Shown in pieces: positions 1-13,529 of a DNA stretch of 64,000 nt. Positions within the stretch are counted from its first letter, which is position 1. Each line of letters starts with the position of its first letter. Where the stretch lies: assembly GCA_963854835.1 (NCBI GenBank), contig OY978529.1, positions 33,476,055 to 33,540,054 on the forward strand, given 5' to 3'. This stretch comes from Megamerina dolium (Eukaryota; Arthropoda; Insecta; Diptera; Megamerinidae). The translations under genes were made by a program, and so were the position numbers. A model generated the notes under the pieces. That model ran no database searches. It worked only from the letters and a program-made list of their open reading frames with translations, and had not been told where the DNA came from.

Positions 1-1388
1 GAAAACCTAAATTAATGTGTCATTTTAATTACATAATGAAATAAACACTTTTACATAAAATCCTATGTCATGTCATTACAAATTTAAGTTAATCAAATAG
101 ATTTTAAAATGAAATTATACCTTGTTCATTAGATTTCACATACATTTGACTAACTAAGATTATACGTAATAACAGAGTAACGTACCCAGGTTATATTATA
201 TGATTTTTGAGGAAAAATATTACATTTACATATACGAGTAGTTAAAATATATAATTACATGTGTACAATATATTCATTTGTGACATGTAAAATTGTAAAA
301 TATAATATAATGCTTTACAAAACGAGCTCAAATAACATATGCACACTGTATGTGGGTATAGTGAGCCATTAAATGCTAACCAAATGAGGGTCTTAACTAC
401 TACAAGTATGCACTTTGTACCGAAAGGAACACAAGTGGCGCACATTCACCTTTTAATCACCATTCACCGTATACTAAACATATCAGGTACTTGTTCATAT
501 AAATTTTCACTAATGCGCCGCTACTATTTAATACCAGAGTAGAATGTTCATTTTTGCAACTCAAATTACATACAAATATGTAGGTACTATCTACATACAT
601 ACTCGTACATACAGAATACTAACAGCAAAAGCAGCTAAAACAAATAATAATGCATCATTGGTTAAAGCCTGTTTGGGATGTATTAAGCAAATACCGGAGC
701 ACTATGAATTATGTACTATTTGCATAATCAATGAGTACTTATGTATATGGGGAACATAGTACTTGTACATACATACATACTTGTTTTCATACTGATGATG
801 AATTGTGGTAATGGTGGTATTGCTTAATAGTGTTTATAATGATGTCGTTTCCATTCTTTATTATTTAAGACTTTTACGTTAAAAGTCATGTTGTTAAATC
901 GTATTACATTTGGATATTTATTATATTGATATTGAACTTTTTTAACTGTTTTTAACTGTTAGTCAGTTTCTTTAATTGAAATCACTCAATAGTTCCCCTG
1001 CTTTGACGCATATTCGTTTTTAAAGCGTCAATAATTTAAGCATTGTCTGCATAAACACATTGTAAAATTAGGTACACTACCTGGAGATTTCATGAGGAAT
1101 AAAGCCAAAACGGGTCGTATTATATTCCGCCTGATTGGAATCTGATGTCATTCCCATCCAGATCTTCTATTTGAGCTCAAACAAATCGATAATCATTTGG
1201 AATTTTCACATTCGTCGATTTCCAAACTTCCGGACCGAATTGAATACTGTTCTTTGACTTTTAGAACATCATATAGTCTAACGACAATCACTTAGGAATA
1301 TTATTAAGATATTTCATTAGACATGCGTCTCAGCGTTGGTAAGTTCAAGAGCCTACAAAAGTCATTTGAAAAGAAAAAGTGGACCAGT
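1..1388. other. AT-rich intergenic, no gene seen
   Basis: Only short open frames are present and none has recognisable protein character. The composition is AT-rich with scattered tacatacata-type simple sequence (around 590-610 and 765-780). I see no convincing gene or RNA. Confidence 0.6.
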
Positions 1389-1791
1389 TTAAGGGGTTAC
1401 ACCACTGTAGAGCACAAAAAAGGCATATTTCGGGAAGTTTCGTAGGCCAAACAAAAGGAGATATTCAAATTCTGTAAAAAGTATTTTTTAATGTCAATCT
1501 TGAAGTCCAAAAAAACCATTAAGTTGCGCGATTCAAAAACAAAATGGCGCCTGTGCAGCATTTCCCCGCTGATGCGTTTTTTTCACCGCGATGCACGGCC
1601 GGAAACCTAGCGCCCGTAATTTTCGATCTGGAACAAAAAACCGAATAGTTTTTGATTCCATATTAAAAAAATGGCGACCCTTTGAAGGAACAGTTCGAAA
1701 TTTCACCTAAAAAACGTCAAAAAATTGTTTATTTACGATAAAAAAATTGTTTTCCATTTTTTGAAAATTCTACAGTGGTGTAACCCCTTAA
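1389..1791. mobile_element. MITE with 23-bp perfect TIRs ending in TTAA
   Basis: The left end (1389-1411) begins TTAAGGGGTTACACCACTGT, and the right end (1769-1791) is its exact reverse complement over 23 bases. The ~400 bp between has no coding capacity. Both ends carry TTAA, which fits the TTAA target duplication of piggyBac-type elements, although the next bases (GGGG) are not the usual piggyBac CCC start. I call it a non-autonomous DNA element; the superfamily is uncertain. Confidence 0.8.
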
Positions 1792-2355
1792 TATCTTTAG
1801 ATATCGATGTTTGGCACTTACTTCGAAAAATTTAATGGCATATATTTTTGAACAAAGTTCTTGTTATTTGAATTCATAAATTTCCAATTTTCACTAAACA
1901 TTTAGTTTTCTCTCGAAAAAGATCAAATTTGCATTACTATCTAATTTTCCACGCCTATACCATTGAGTAAAAATTCTTGATGGTCTAAATCGCTTAATAT
2001 TAATCTAAAATTAATCTATAGGACTTCCAGAAAAAGGTGGTGTTAAAAAAGAAATCACATGTAAAGCTTTTATTTTGAATACTTTCAATACCGTGGTATA
2101 GCTCTGACAATTGCTCAACTTTTTCAGCCATCCTTACTTCACCATAAACCCCATCAAATTAAAACAAATATTATGCCAACTGTTTGTCAGGCCTCTCATA
2201 TGATTGCACAACAAACTGCGCTAATTTTAATAAGAAATGGTACCAAAATGTTTATTTTTGTGTATATTGAAGCCAAATTCAATTGAGTTAGGATGTAATT
2301 TCATTTTAAGACCACCACAAGACCTAAACAATATGGATTTTACTAAATAATATTT
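1792..2355. other. Intergenic, no gene seen
   Basis: AT-rich sequence between the TTAA MITE and a SINE copy. No open frame with protein character and no clear repeat was found. Confidence 0.5.
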
Positions 2356-2685
2356 ACCGTAGATCAGTGGTTAGTGCATTGGCATTCTTATCCCCGGCTG
2401 AAGCATAACAAATTTAATATCGAAAATACGTTTCATTCGAACGGTACCCACCTGTCGGCAAGCCATTGGAAATTATTCCGGCAGTTGCAATTTGCCATGG
2501 AAAAGCTTCTAAAAGAACTCTGTGAAAAAGCTCAGAGAAAGTGATGTCACAAGGGTTCTGCCGTTTGGAACCGGCTAAAATAAGTAGATCCTTCTAATAC
2601 TGTCCAAAATTTAACACGGACAACAGTACTAAAAAAGAAGCTCGTCCAAAGGGCCCTCCCGGGTTTATAAGTGCCACATACTCAA
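2356..2685 (+). repeat. tRNA-headed SINE-like copy
   Basis: The head resembles a pol III A box (TAGATCAGTGGTTAG, near 2360). The body contains a module shared with other copies in this window: tcgaacggtacccacctgtc, then gcaagccattgg, a caatttgccatgg segment, an agcttctaaaag segment and a terminal caaagggccct segment. Related copies lie near 5.5, 10.55, 19.6 and 35.5 kb. The right boundary is approximate. Confidence 0.6.
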
Positions 2686-3640
2686 TTTTTATTATTTTTT
2701 TTTAATATTTGCACAATACTTGCAATACTTTTTCATTTATGCCTAAATAAATTAAGGTCAAATGAAATGATAACTCTCTCATTATTAATGAAATGAAATT
2801 GAAATAATGTCTAACAAAAATGTATGTAGCTTTATGGCTAAATGAATTAAGATCAGGTGAATTAAAGGCAACAACGAATTTGTATACACTTTTTCGATAT
2901 TAATACAAAAAATTGAAATAATGTTGAATAAAATATATAAGAAATTAAATTTTTGAATTGTTTTCAAGCCCTTAATTCGAAGCCCTTAAACGAAGTCGAC
3001 AAGTTTTTTTTTTCATATAAGAAATGTCAACAGTATTACAGCAAATTTTCGACATTAACGCATTACACCTTATTTATACTCAATGAAATGTATTGTCATA
3101 CACTCCATTCGTATAGTGCACATATGCCATTTATGCCATTCAATAAAAATTGTAATTTAAAAAACAATCATTTAATATTTATTAACAAAATTACATTAAC
3201 TTCGATTTATTTGTAGAGAAATCATTTTGTGGTTTTTTTTCGAATTCAGTCAATTCCAAGCACACACACACACACATCTCTCATAGATGTATGTAATGTA
3301 AAAATATATGTATCATTTCCGGTGGTCATTTTTAGTGCGAATCTAACAAGTATGAGTACTTTATGTATTATTCAAATGCAGGGATTTCATTTATTAGCAG
3401 TTCAATTAGCCATAGTGAGTGAGAAGAATGAAAAAGTGGTTCAATTACGTAATATGTCCAAGAAAGGACAAAACATTTTAAAATATTTTTCATTATTTAA
3501 TAGTGAAAAGAGTGAAATTATTATTGAAAATTGTGGTGAAATTTAATTTTTTGCATTAGCTTCTCAGTGAAAGATTTTGTGATAGCATTCGCGATCTATT
3601 CTTAAAGTCTAAAGATTTTCGTTGTATTGTAGGTACTGTA
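2686..3640. other. AT-rich intergenic, no gene seen
   Basis: A 105-codon open frame at 3229-3546 (+) is the longest here. It starts in a CA-rich low-complexity stretch, shows no domain or motif I recognise, and is probably chance. Confidence 0.5.
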
Positions 3641-4144
3641 ATAGCCTAGACAGACGGCAGCCTAATTCCGGATTACCGGCGCACTTAATCCGAATAAAAT
3701 AATAACCTGACAGACGGCAGTATTGCGGATTAACTAAACGGCTGATTGCTGTTTTATTAGGTCTGTCCATATACATTACTATCACTATCAATTTCTGTCA
3801 TCTATCACTCTCGATATGAGAAAATATACAAGAAGTACGTGAACTGAAAACTATCAGAAACTTGTAAATTGACATTCACCGTTCGTAATTGACAGCTGGA
3901 TTTATTTGTTCGCCAACACTTTTCATGTTGAAAACTGTTAACAATTGTTGAAAGTTTTTTGTTACCGAACACACCTAATATTTTGTAAAATGGATCGAGA
4001 AAAATTTACAATAGAAAATTTTCAGCAGTGTTGCCATCGCAAATTGCCCTAATCCTCTTTTATTTTGAGAATTAACTCATAGATTTAATGCGTCTAGGCT
4101 ATTACTCGGTAATCCGGAATTAGGCTGCCGTCTGTCTAGGCTAT
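3641..4144. mobile_element. ~500-bp MITE with 38-bp perfect TIRs
   Basis: 3641-3678 and 4107-4144 are exact reverse complements over 38 bases; the core is GCCTAGACAGACGGCAGCC followed by TAATTCCGGATTACCG. A diverged internal copy of the terminal motif (cctgacagacggcag) lies near 3706. A TA dinucleotide sits at each edge, but because it is palindromic it cannot be assigned firmly to target duplication or terminus. The interior has no transposase, so this is a non-autonomous DNA transposon of uncertain superfamily. Confidence 0.85.
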
Positions 4145-5450
4145 AAGATGCCATTGTATCGCATCAGAAGATTAGAACTAAATAAAAATATAATCTTTAT
4201 AACAAAACGTTGACATGAAATATTGTGTTAATATTTTTATTCTCTGAACAAGTCTTCATATTTATTGGACACAATATATAATTCATTGATAATTTGTTGG
4301 TTAACCATAACTGTTTTTTTATTTAAATGGGCATACTTTGTTGCTGTAAGCACTCTACAGCAATGAACACTATGTGTAATGCTGGAAGCTGAATTGACTA
4401 TGTACTTATTTATTATGTATGTAAATACATGACACCAATGTCACTTCAGTTTTGTTATAATTTAATTTAGGGCAGACACAAAGTTTAAATTTTAAATGAA
4501 ACCACTAAAATTTGCTCCTACTCATTTACATATTTGTACAATATCGTACATCCATACATACATACATACATTATACTATATTCGTATACAATTTAATATA
4601 TTATTCAAAAGGTGGGTTGCTATTGTATTTGTAAGTATAGTACATATATATATAAGGATGTTGATAATGTTTGGGGGTATAATTTGAAAATTAAATATAC
4701 CACTATTCACACAAATTACGCCTGTAGTGTAAAATTAGGAAGTATATTTTATAAAGAAATTACTTTTGAAAAGTGATTTTATATTTTCCTTTACTTCTAT
4801 CAAGGCGATCGCATAAAAAATCCTTTTTACAGATGGTGTCCGGTCAAAGGATGCGAACATATATTGGCCATACTTCAAAAAATATTTCTAATATGTAGTA
4901 CATCGCCAATCTAAATTGAAGTTATGAAAATATAGTACTTATACAGCGTCTCAAAGCCAAAAAAACATTCAGCTCGCAGTAATTTGAAGCATTTAGCTGT
5001 TTAACTGTCTACTTCGACTTAAATGTTCAGAATATTGGATTTTAAACTCTACCAGGTTGTGATGCGATATCTGATTCCCCGCTTTTTTCTGTCCATAGGG
5101 CCCACTAGAGTGGGGGGCACAAGGTCCACTATGCCATAGCCCCTGATAGTAGTGAAATATAACTCTAGAATACGGTATATTACCCGGACTACAAACAAGT
5201 TCGATGGACGTGCTCTTTCCTAGATTGGGGGAAGCATTTGTAAACCACTCAGACGCGTATCCGTATCTGTCTTACATCTCCATGCTGACGAATCCTGCAT
5301 GGACAACCCTGCTGAAATGCTTAGGCAATTCGTTGGCACAGCTCAGCCCGTCACAGATGTATACAGGGCCAACGACCATACCAAGATTCAAATGCAAGTT
5401 TTAGATGTATGAACAATATTTTGTTTTAAGTTACAATAAATATTTGGCAC
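4145..5450. other. Intergenic, no gene seen
   Basis: Contains tacatacata simple sequence (about 4550-4570) and a 66-codon open frame at 5204-5404 (+) without recognisable family character. 5030-5400 is less AT-rich than its surroundings and may be transposon residue that I cannot identify. Confidence 0.4.
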
Positions 5451-5605
5451 TTCGATATTTTAGTCTTTTTAAAGGCAAAGACGTGTTCGAGTATTGTTGG
5501 TGGAAGAATTACCAATTTCTTGCCAACAGTCACAGTCGGAGATTGAATCCACGATCTACGGATCAGAAGATCAACGCACTAACCACTGAGCTACGGCAGC
5601 CACAA
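5450..5605 (-). repeat. tRNA-headed SINE-like copy (minus strand)
   Basis: Reading the minus strand from 5603, the head is GGCTGCCGTAGCTCAGTGG, which fits a tRNA-like A box. Downstream GGATTCAATCTCC is close to a pol III B box. It continues into TGTTGGCAAGAAATTGG, related to the gcaagccattgg segment of the other copies. The head does not fold convincingly into a full cloverleaf, so this is a tRNA-derived SINE and not a tRNA gene. Confidence 0.6.
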
Positions 5606-7460
5606 TATTGATGAAACGAGAACGAGTTTTCCAACGCTCTTGAAAGTATGCATTAAAAATCTATGAATGCAATTCAATATGTGTAAAAGAGAGGACCATA
5701 TACCTTATATAAATTGTAATGGATAAAAGAATAGTTTCCATAAATATTCACAATATAAAAACAATGCACAAATATCTAGAATTTAGCTTCGCATAAAAAT
5801 GAAAATTTTACGTATGACAAAAATTTGTTTACTATCAAACTTTTCCAATGCCCGTGAAAGTATGTACTATTAATAATCTATGAGTAGCAATTCAGTATGT
5901 GAGAAAGAGATGACTAAATATACAAACAGTAATGGATAAAAGACTTTTTTTTTGTAAAAATATTCACAGAAATGTTTCGAACAAAAATAAAAATTGTAAT
6001 TTCACAATATTTTCTTTTCAATTAGATTGCTTCTTCTCTACTATAGCACTTTTCTTTAATATATTTTAGTAAACTATGCATTCAACACATTGTAGAACAT
6101 TGTCAGGTGCAGCCATTCGTTCAGCGGTTATGGTGCATCAGAGACATACATACATATACTGATTGATCGCCAATATTATTTCATATTAATAGGATTACAC
6201 TCCAGCTAAATTATAATTTAATAAGTTATTCAAAAGAGTCCTTTCTATATTAACATGAAAATACCTAATCAATATGTGTTTAATCATTTTATCAATCTTC
6301 TCTTATTGATGATTTCAAAAATTGTTGACAACTGCCTTGATTTTGAGTTAATAAAAATGTACCTAGAGTATTGTATTATCAACGGAACTAGAAGAATGTG
6401 GATTGAATGGTCAATTGATGATTGACAACGATAAATCACTTTTTTATTTGTTTTTCATTTTACATGAGGTATACGTTCAATATGTAGGTATGAGTAGTTG
6501 TTTACTTTGTCTATGTCAACATATAATGCTTGTATTCACAAAGAGCTACTTGGAAAAAACAAACCAACAACATTAAAAACAAAAATCACAAATAGAATAC
6601 AAAGATGTAGAATATGATATAAAATATATATTTAAACGCATATAAAATGAAGAAACGTTGATGCGAATGACGACGATGATAACTTGAATAAAACATGACA
6701 AATGGCACAGGGTTACAAGGAAGAAAAAATTAGTACCTACAATATCATTACACCTTTTAAAAATATACGGAACATTGAACAATCTGTAAGGGATGCTATA
6801 TATAAATAATTCGATTTAAACATTTTACACACGCAAATATTAAATTATAATTTAATGATATTATAAATATAAAAATTTCAAAAGAATTGCTTATTCAACA
6901 CGTGTGATACGAGTAATTGATATAATCATATTTGCAATGTACGGGTACATTCTCCTACACGCGAGTACTATATATTCGTGGTATATACTTGTCGTTCAAA
7001 AGGTTTAACCTTCTGTAAACTGATAATTTTCTGTTTCTTTATAAATCATCAAATTATTTTTAGCTTCAATAACTACATAAATAAGCACCGAAGTAAACTC
7101 TAATAAAAAATTTGTTTATATCCCCATCTTCTGATATATGTAATATATTCTGTACAGTAAACTTTTCTATTTTACATGTGTCAGCTTTTTGGAGAAATTA
7201 TAAAATTACTTACGTACTGACTACAAACGTGTTAACAATCATCTCATCAAACTATCCCATGATCTACGTATACATCGTCTTTCAACAGCAGCTGACATGT
7301 TATAGCACTTAACTTCGACTTATATGCATTCATTGCATTCGTATAAGTCAGTGATTCTTAACCTTGATACTGTAGCCGCAGACAGATTATTTAGATTTCA
7401 GAATGCAATTGAATAAGAGATTTTTATGGATAGTACAATATTGCGCACAAATATCAACTG
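5606..7460. other. AT-rich intergenic, no gene seen
   Basis: Two short related stretches (about 5620-5760 and 5840-5990) both contain a 'gaaagtatg ... atctatga ... caattcaatatgtg ... aatggataaaag' series, suggesting an old local duplication of about 220 bp. Otherwise it is featureless. Confidence 0.4.
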
Positions 7461-8880
7461 ATCAAGTTTAAACTTGATACATTAGATTATTTTCATCTAC
7501 AAATGTATATGTTCGAGTATGGGCGTAATTGGATAAAAATCAAACGTACCTCACATACAAAAGCATATTTTCGAACATGTGATTCATGGCTTTATGCCCC
7601 TAAATATGTAGCTATTGAGCTGAAACTTGTTACATTGGATTATTTTCATCAGCAAATTAACCAACTCGAGAATGAACATAATGGGATGAAAATCATTCCT
7701 ATCTCTCATATTAAATCACATTTTCGAAAATCTATTTTCAAACTTTATCGAAGTAAATATAAAGCTAGCAATATCAAACTCACCTTCACTCCATACATGA
7801 GCCAATTTGAAAATGAGTGTAATTGGTTGAAATCTACACCTACCTCCCATACAAATATACGATTCAGAATATATTTTTTTTCAGACTTCATAAGCCTAAA
7901 TATAAAGCTACGAGGCTGAGACTCAGTAAATAAGATTAATTTCATCCGCAAATTGATACGTTTGAGTGTGGTTTTAATTGAATAAAAATCAAGGTCACCT
8001 CGCATATAAAGATACATTTTCGAACATCTAATTTCAAAATCTCAGTATATGAGATTGCTTTCACCAACTAATAAGCAAGTTTAAGTATGAATGTAATTGG
8101 ATAATAATCAAACGTACCTCACATACAAAAGCACATTTTGAAACAATGTGTTAAAGCCTTTTGCATAAAACTCTAATGCTGTAGAGTTAAAATGTGGTAT
8201 ATACTATTATTTCCACTAGCAAATGGATAAACTCTTGAATGAATATGATTGAAGAAAAATCACACCTACCTCTCATACAAAAGTACTTTTTCGAACATAG
8301 GTTTTCACACTTTGTGCAAGTAAATATAATACTATCGCAATGAATATCAATGCATGCGATTATTTGCACCAACAAATATGTCAGTTAGGTACAATCGAAT
8401 GAAAACCAAATCAATTGCCTATGTAAAAATACATTTTGGAACACATATTTTCAGACTTTGTGCCCATATATAGAAACCTATCAACGTGAAACTCTAGAAA
8501 TCAGCTTACTTGCAGCACCAAACGAACAGGTTCCAAAATAAGTATAATCGTATTAAAATCAAGCCTGCCTCTCATATAAAAATACATTTTCGAACATCTA
8601 TTTTCATACATTGTGTATGTAAACATAAAGCAATTAAGCTGAAACTCGAAACAACACATTCTCTTTAGCAGTTAGTGGTTAAAATATAAAATAGAGGAAA
8701 TCGGATAAATACCGCACCTACTTTCTATATTAAAACACATTTTCGAACATATGGTTACTGATTCTTTTAGCGTAAATATACAGCTATCAAACTGAAACTT
8801 GTTACATCTCATTACATTACGAATAGATTTATCAGACTTCTTTCCACGAAAACTGAAGCTATTGAGCTGAATGAAATTGG
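7460..8880 (+). repeat. Degenerate tandem array, ~150-bp unit, about nine copies
   Basis: The same series recurs: 'aattgg(a/t)(t)aaaatca', 'cctacctc(c/a)catacaaa', then 'acattttcgaacat'. The last motif or its variants fall near 7566, 7711, 7855, 8017, 8132, 8285, 8431, 8584 and 8737, mostly 145-155 bases apart. Copies are heavily diverged and no coding function is evident. The 138-codon open frame at 7503-7919 lies within the array and is probably a by-product of the repeat. Confidence 0.7.
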
Positions 8881-10535
8881 TCATACTAGTCTGATTGTTA
8901 GTCTCAATATCGGTCTGTAATTTTGAATTTAAAAGGTTGAGGAACACTATTATATGTAACATATACATACAATTTTACCCTATACAAATATGAAAGTCAA
9001 TACTTGCATACTAAAAATTCTGTAAAAAAAAGTTCATTAAACTATAAATTGATATTACGTGTAAAGTGCAGGACAATAAGAAAAACGTCACATTTACAAA
9101 TACGCGTATGTACTCGTAAGTGTACGTATATTCGTATAACTTATTTATATGTGAAACATTTAACATAGTTTGCATTAATAGATGCTCCAGGCGTCAAGTA
9201 GATGTTCATAGTAGATTGCATATACATATGCATCCATCACTAGCGCTTCATCTTCCTTCTCACTTCATCGATTATTTCTTGCATACATGTTCGACATGTT
9301 CGAACAGTGTGTGATAATGTACTCTATTGAAGAGACAACATATCATGCTCGTATGTAAAACTTTTTGTGTCATCCATGGATAAACTGTTTATGAGAGTAA
9401 CACACACCAGTGCCAGAATTTACCTTTACACAATTAAATTGATGCGCTGAAGTGTAAAGTGAAGAGTATTTTTAATTAAATATATACAATAAATATAACG
9501 AATGTGTACTATGTGTAATTAATAAAATATGTATTGTATATGCAGAGTTATAAATTATATTCCGCATGGCAATCCACAAGGATATTTTGCGTTTAAATTA
9601 ATTATTATCTTATAACTTCTTTCTTTCGTGCGTAGGAGCCATTGCATCTGCATGGAAGATGTATGAAGAACAGTATATATGCATATTTGTAAACAAAAAT
9701 TCCTTTCGATTTAAATTAATTGTCAATTGCAATTCCTTGTACATATGCTACGAATGCATAAATCACCAAACGACCACTTGGGAAGTTTAACATTATTTTT
9801 GAATATCGAAACTTCATTATCGTTTAACACATTACATTTAACCTTCACTTGAAAAATCTTTACCCTTGTTAAGATATATTTTCTTAGTTCATCCCTATTA
9901 ATTATTTATAGAATATATGAAAATGCATACCTTTGTTGCAACCATACCTCTTCAACAATCTTATACTTAATAAGATAATAAAATGAAATTAAACATTATC
10001 TACATATATACTAGTATCCAAATATCCATGTTTACTTATTCGTATGCACATTTTTGTGTGTAATAATATTAAAAATAACCCACTATTATTGCAAATGCAT
10101 ACCAATTTGTCCTAACTAGGCCTAAAACACATACAAAACTGAATAAAAATATTTAATAAAATTTCATTTAAAGAGATGTGATAATATAAAAAAAAAAAAA
10201 CAAACTATAATAAGGCTTTAAAGAATAACTTTCAGCTGGAATAAATGGAATCCCATATAAAGGCACATAGTTACACATAGCTTCTACAAATATCTATACA
10301 GTATGTGGTCATTGAAATATGACAGTGAAAAAATGTTAATCAATTTTTCAGAAGACAAAAAAAGTTTTTTTTTTTTTTGTTTCAAACAGTACGTCAAATA
10401 ATTGACAATAGTTCCGAGTGTCAATAATTTTCGTGAGAAAGTTCTGAGTATGGTCATTCGAAATGGCACAATATTAGTAGTTATCATCTAGTACTGCTTA
10501 AATTTATCAGACAAAATAATACTGGTATTCTTATA
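8881..10535. other. AT-rich intergenic, no gene seen
   Basis: Long A/T runs (for example about 10188-10200 and 10366-10378) and simple sequence. No supported gene. Confidence 0.5.
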
Positions 10536-10539
10536 TACC

Positions 10540-10805
10540 TTATATGAGTCGTAGGTAGTTAGTTCGAGTATTGTCCGGGACAAATTTAATATCAAAAAGT
10601 ATTTATTCTTTCAAACGGTGCCCATCTGACGACAGGGAATCACCAATTTCTGCGACCGTTAAAAATTGTCTTAAAAAAGTTTCTAAAAGCACTTTATGAC
10701 AAACTCGGAAAATGCTGTGTCATGAGTGTTCTGCCATTCAAATCGGCCTATCACACAGAGAAACTCATTCAAAGGGATTTGCGAAGCCTTTAAGCACCAA
10801 CTATA
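10540..10805 (+). repeat. SINE-like copy, head degenerate
   Basis: Shares the body with the other copies: 'gggacaaatttaatatc', 'tttattctttcaaacggtgcccatctga', 'agtttctaaaag', 'gtgtcatgagtgttctgccattc' and a terminal 'ttcaaagggatttg' segment. The tRNA-like head is poorly preserved (gtcgtaggtagttagttcgag). Confidence 0.5.
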
Positions 10806-13055
10806 TATATATGTCTATTATTTATTTGTTTCTCATTTTTAATAGATTCGTAGAACCTTAAACGAATTTTTCTTTCAACACTTACTTGACATACTAAATT
10901 TATAAATTACTAGAAGAAATACTTTTTTTTTTTGTATTATTTAGCAGATACCGAAGAGCGAAACTCTTCAATAAGATGTTATACTGTTAGGCCGATGTAT
11001 TACATTACTGTAGAAAAATGTTTGCAAAATTGTCGAAAAATTTCATTTCCATATTTCGACATTATTGCAAGAATTTTCGATATTATTGGAAACATTTTCA
11101 TCATTAGCACAAAATATTGTCTTTTCATCATTAATTGCGGCTTAACATCACAGGATATTTTAATTAATTCATTTTTTATTTCAACCTTCAACTCTACTTG
11201 AGACAAAAATTCTTCGGCCTTAATTAATGTAGTCGTTAAATTTACAATTTTGTTGAAAATATTTTGCAATAATGTCGCCTTATTTTTTTTTATACGGAAA
11301 TTAAATTTTCAACATTGTTTCAAATTTTCTTTGCACATACTTATGTCGAAAAAGGGATTTAGATTTTGTCGACATTATTACACAAATTGTTCTACATTTA
11401 ATCATTTAGCACTTAATTTATTTAGTTGTCAGGCCGATCTTACACAGATAGTCACAGCCACGAATTGTTGTTGTCGGTTTTAATGATTAAATTTTAAATT
11501 TTGGGATAGTGAAACAGAGAGTAAAATTCTTACAATTTATAGTCTCTCTCTCTCTCTCTCTCCTTCTCTCTCGTGCGACATTTCTAAGGTAATACTTTTC
11601 CATTAAAAAAGATGCGATTTATTCGGTATAACAAACATCTTGGAAAACAAAAGCACAATTAAGCCTAAAATATCTCAAAAAATTGAAACAAACAATTGAC
11701 ATCAAAAAAACATCATCTATATGATGCCAAGTATTCTCAGTATACAATTTCCTCCACAACTTCAAGATCTTATTTCCACATAAAGTGACTGTGAATAGTC
11801 GAATGGGCGAAATTCGCAAAAGATTATCATGTTTTTGGTTTATTGAAAAATATATAACCAAGTATGGTTATATGGCATGGCGGAGGTATTTCCATGAACA
11901 AATTTTAGAGAAAAAATTCATAAAAGCATAGAATTACAAGAGAATTGCAAGAGAGTTATGTTTCACAGAATATATACTTTTTCACTTCGGACATGTATTG
12001 GTCAATACCATACCATACCTTGGCCATACTTTGGGTTATCACAGAGTTAATATATATAATATATATATAAACAAGATACGAAGCATTTGCTGAAAGAAAT
12101 TCATCAATACCACTGGACAATATCGGAAGAGGCTTCAGCTAGAATTCCTTAATTCCAGTTAATTAATTTATGTGCAGCATATATCTGAACTTTACAAAAT
12201 CCTTTGTACTCTTTCTGCAACATTTTTGAAAAATACATACTTGAAAATTTCTTTCGAGTTTTTTAAAGAAAGAAAAACGTCACTGATGCAAATATGAGAA
12301 ATATGAGTTTTATATTTTTTTTTTTTTGTTAACACCTAGTACCATATTTCTTCTTCGTAGCACTATCGTTACATATGACCGGAAATACTCATCTAACCTA
12401 AATTCGATCACCCTAAAAATGTTAGCTTTAATTTTCATAGTGGCCACATACTGTACATACTTTTCTATAGTCTCGTACATAACCCCATTCACACACATGC
12501 GTGCATATATTGATAGCTTAACCTTATGCTAAGTAATACTTGTCCGTTTCATATTAGCTAGTAAGTAAACAAACGAATGAATGTAGGTACGATACACACA
12601 CACACACACACACATACATTTTCACAACAGGTTGTGCCAAACGACCATTTTGTGGTGTAAGAAAGGCCATTTGGTCAACATTTGTCGTTTTTCGTCAAAA
12701 TATCACACCAAATTTGCCAAAAACAAAACAACATCGACTAAATAAGATGTTAAAAAATGCCAAAATGCTTAAATGCAAGAAAGAAATAGTCAAAATAGTA
12801 GTTAAGCCTTTTTTTATTGTTGTTGTAGTGTTATTTTTTATTTTTTTGTGGGACAACATTTTTAAATAAACCACAAAGATGTAGGTAATTTTACATGTGA
12901 AATAAGTAAATAGAGTCAATCCATTGGGAGGCTTTTATTTTTGTGCATAATGCGTTTGAAATGTTTTCTGATTAAAGCTTTTTACTATAAAATTACACTA
13001 CATACATATTTTATGAATGTTTCGGTACGACATCACAGCATCAACATTTTTTGCT
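10806..13055. other. AT-rich intergenic with microsatellites
   Basis: Contains a (CT)n microsatellite at about 11543-11562 and a (CA)n run at about 12594-12614. Open frames of up to 89 codons occur in both directions over the same bases (11000-11269), as chance frames in AT-rich DNA do. No gene is supported. Confidence 0.5.
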
Positions 13056-13061
13056 ATACAT

Positions 13062-13209
13062 TAATGACGTCGGGCATTTTGCGTTTTATGAAATATTTAA
13101 TGTAACTTCAAAGCGATAAACTATATTCATTTTAAAAAGCAAAATACACAATATTTCCTATTCGCTACTTTAGACGCTTTGAAATCCCTGAAGTTACATT
13201 GACGTCATT
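13062..13209. repeat. Possible small inverted-repeat element
   Basis: AATGACGTC at about 13062 and GACGTCATT at about 13201 are inverted copies. The adjoining segments 'aatgtaacttcaaagcg' and 'cgctttgaaatccctgaagttacatt' are also inverted, with gaps. This could be a short foldback MITE, but the match is imperfect and it may be coincidental. Confidence 0.3.
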
Positions 13210-13529
13210 GTGCTAAATTGAAACTTAGTGAATAGGACATTAAACCGTCTAACTGGTTGAGTTCTTGATCTTCCTCTCTATGTGCGCCCTAACTAACTAA
13301 GCAAGTCAAACGGATAGCAAAAGATTGTAATACAGCTTTCTAATTTATTTCCTTCAACAAATTTCCGTAAATCACTGTAGTCTCATATATGTAAAAGAAG
13401 CTGGGAAAAATCGTAGGTCGAAAATATTTACTACCTGGCACGGCAAAAAACATAGAATTTTTATAATTAAACTATTTTTTCCCCAAGGCAATAATATGGA
13501 ATTCCAGATTTTAAACCTCCTACTTTTTA

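Noticed and set aside
3229..3546. 105-codon open frame
   Set aside because: It begins in CA-rich low-complexity DNA, has no recognisable motif, and lacks flanking gene signals.
5525..5603. Possible tRNA gene (good A box, near B box)
   Set aside because: The stretch does not give a convincing acceptor stem or full cloverleaf and continues into the SINE body shared with other copies.
7503..7919. 138-codon open frame
   Set aside because: It lies wholly inside the 150-bp degenerate array, overlaps an opposite frame, and has no domain-like composition.
7460..8880. CRISPR-like regular repeats
   Set aside because: Units are ~150 bp and diverged, with no identical short repeats separated by unique spacers; this is eukaryotic DNA.
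13062..13209. Confident MITE call
   Set aside because: The inverted matches are short and gapped, so it is listed only as a low-confidence repeat.
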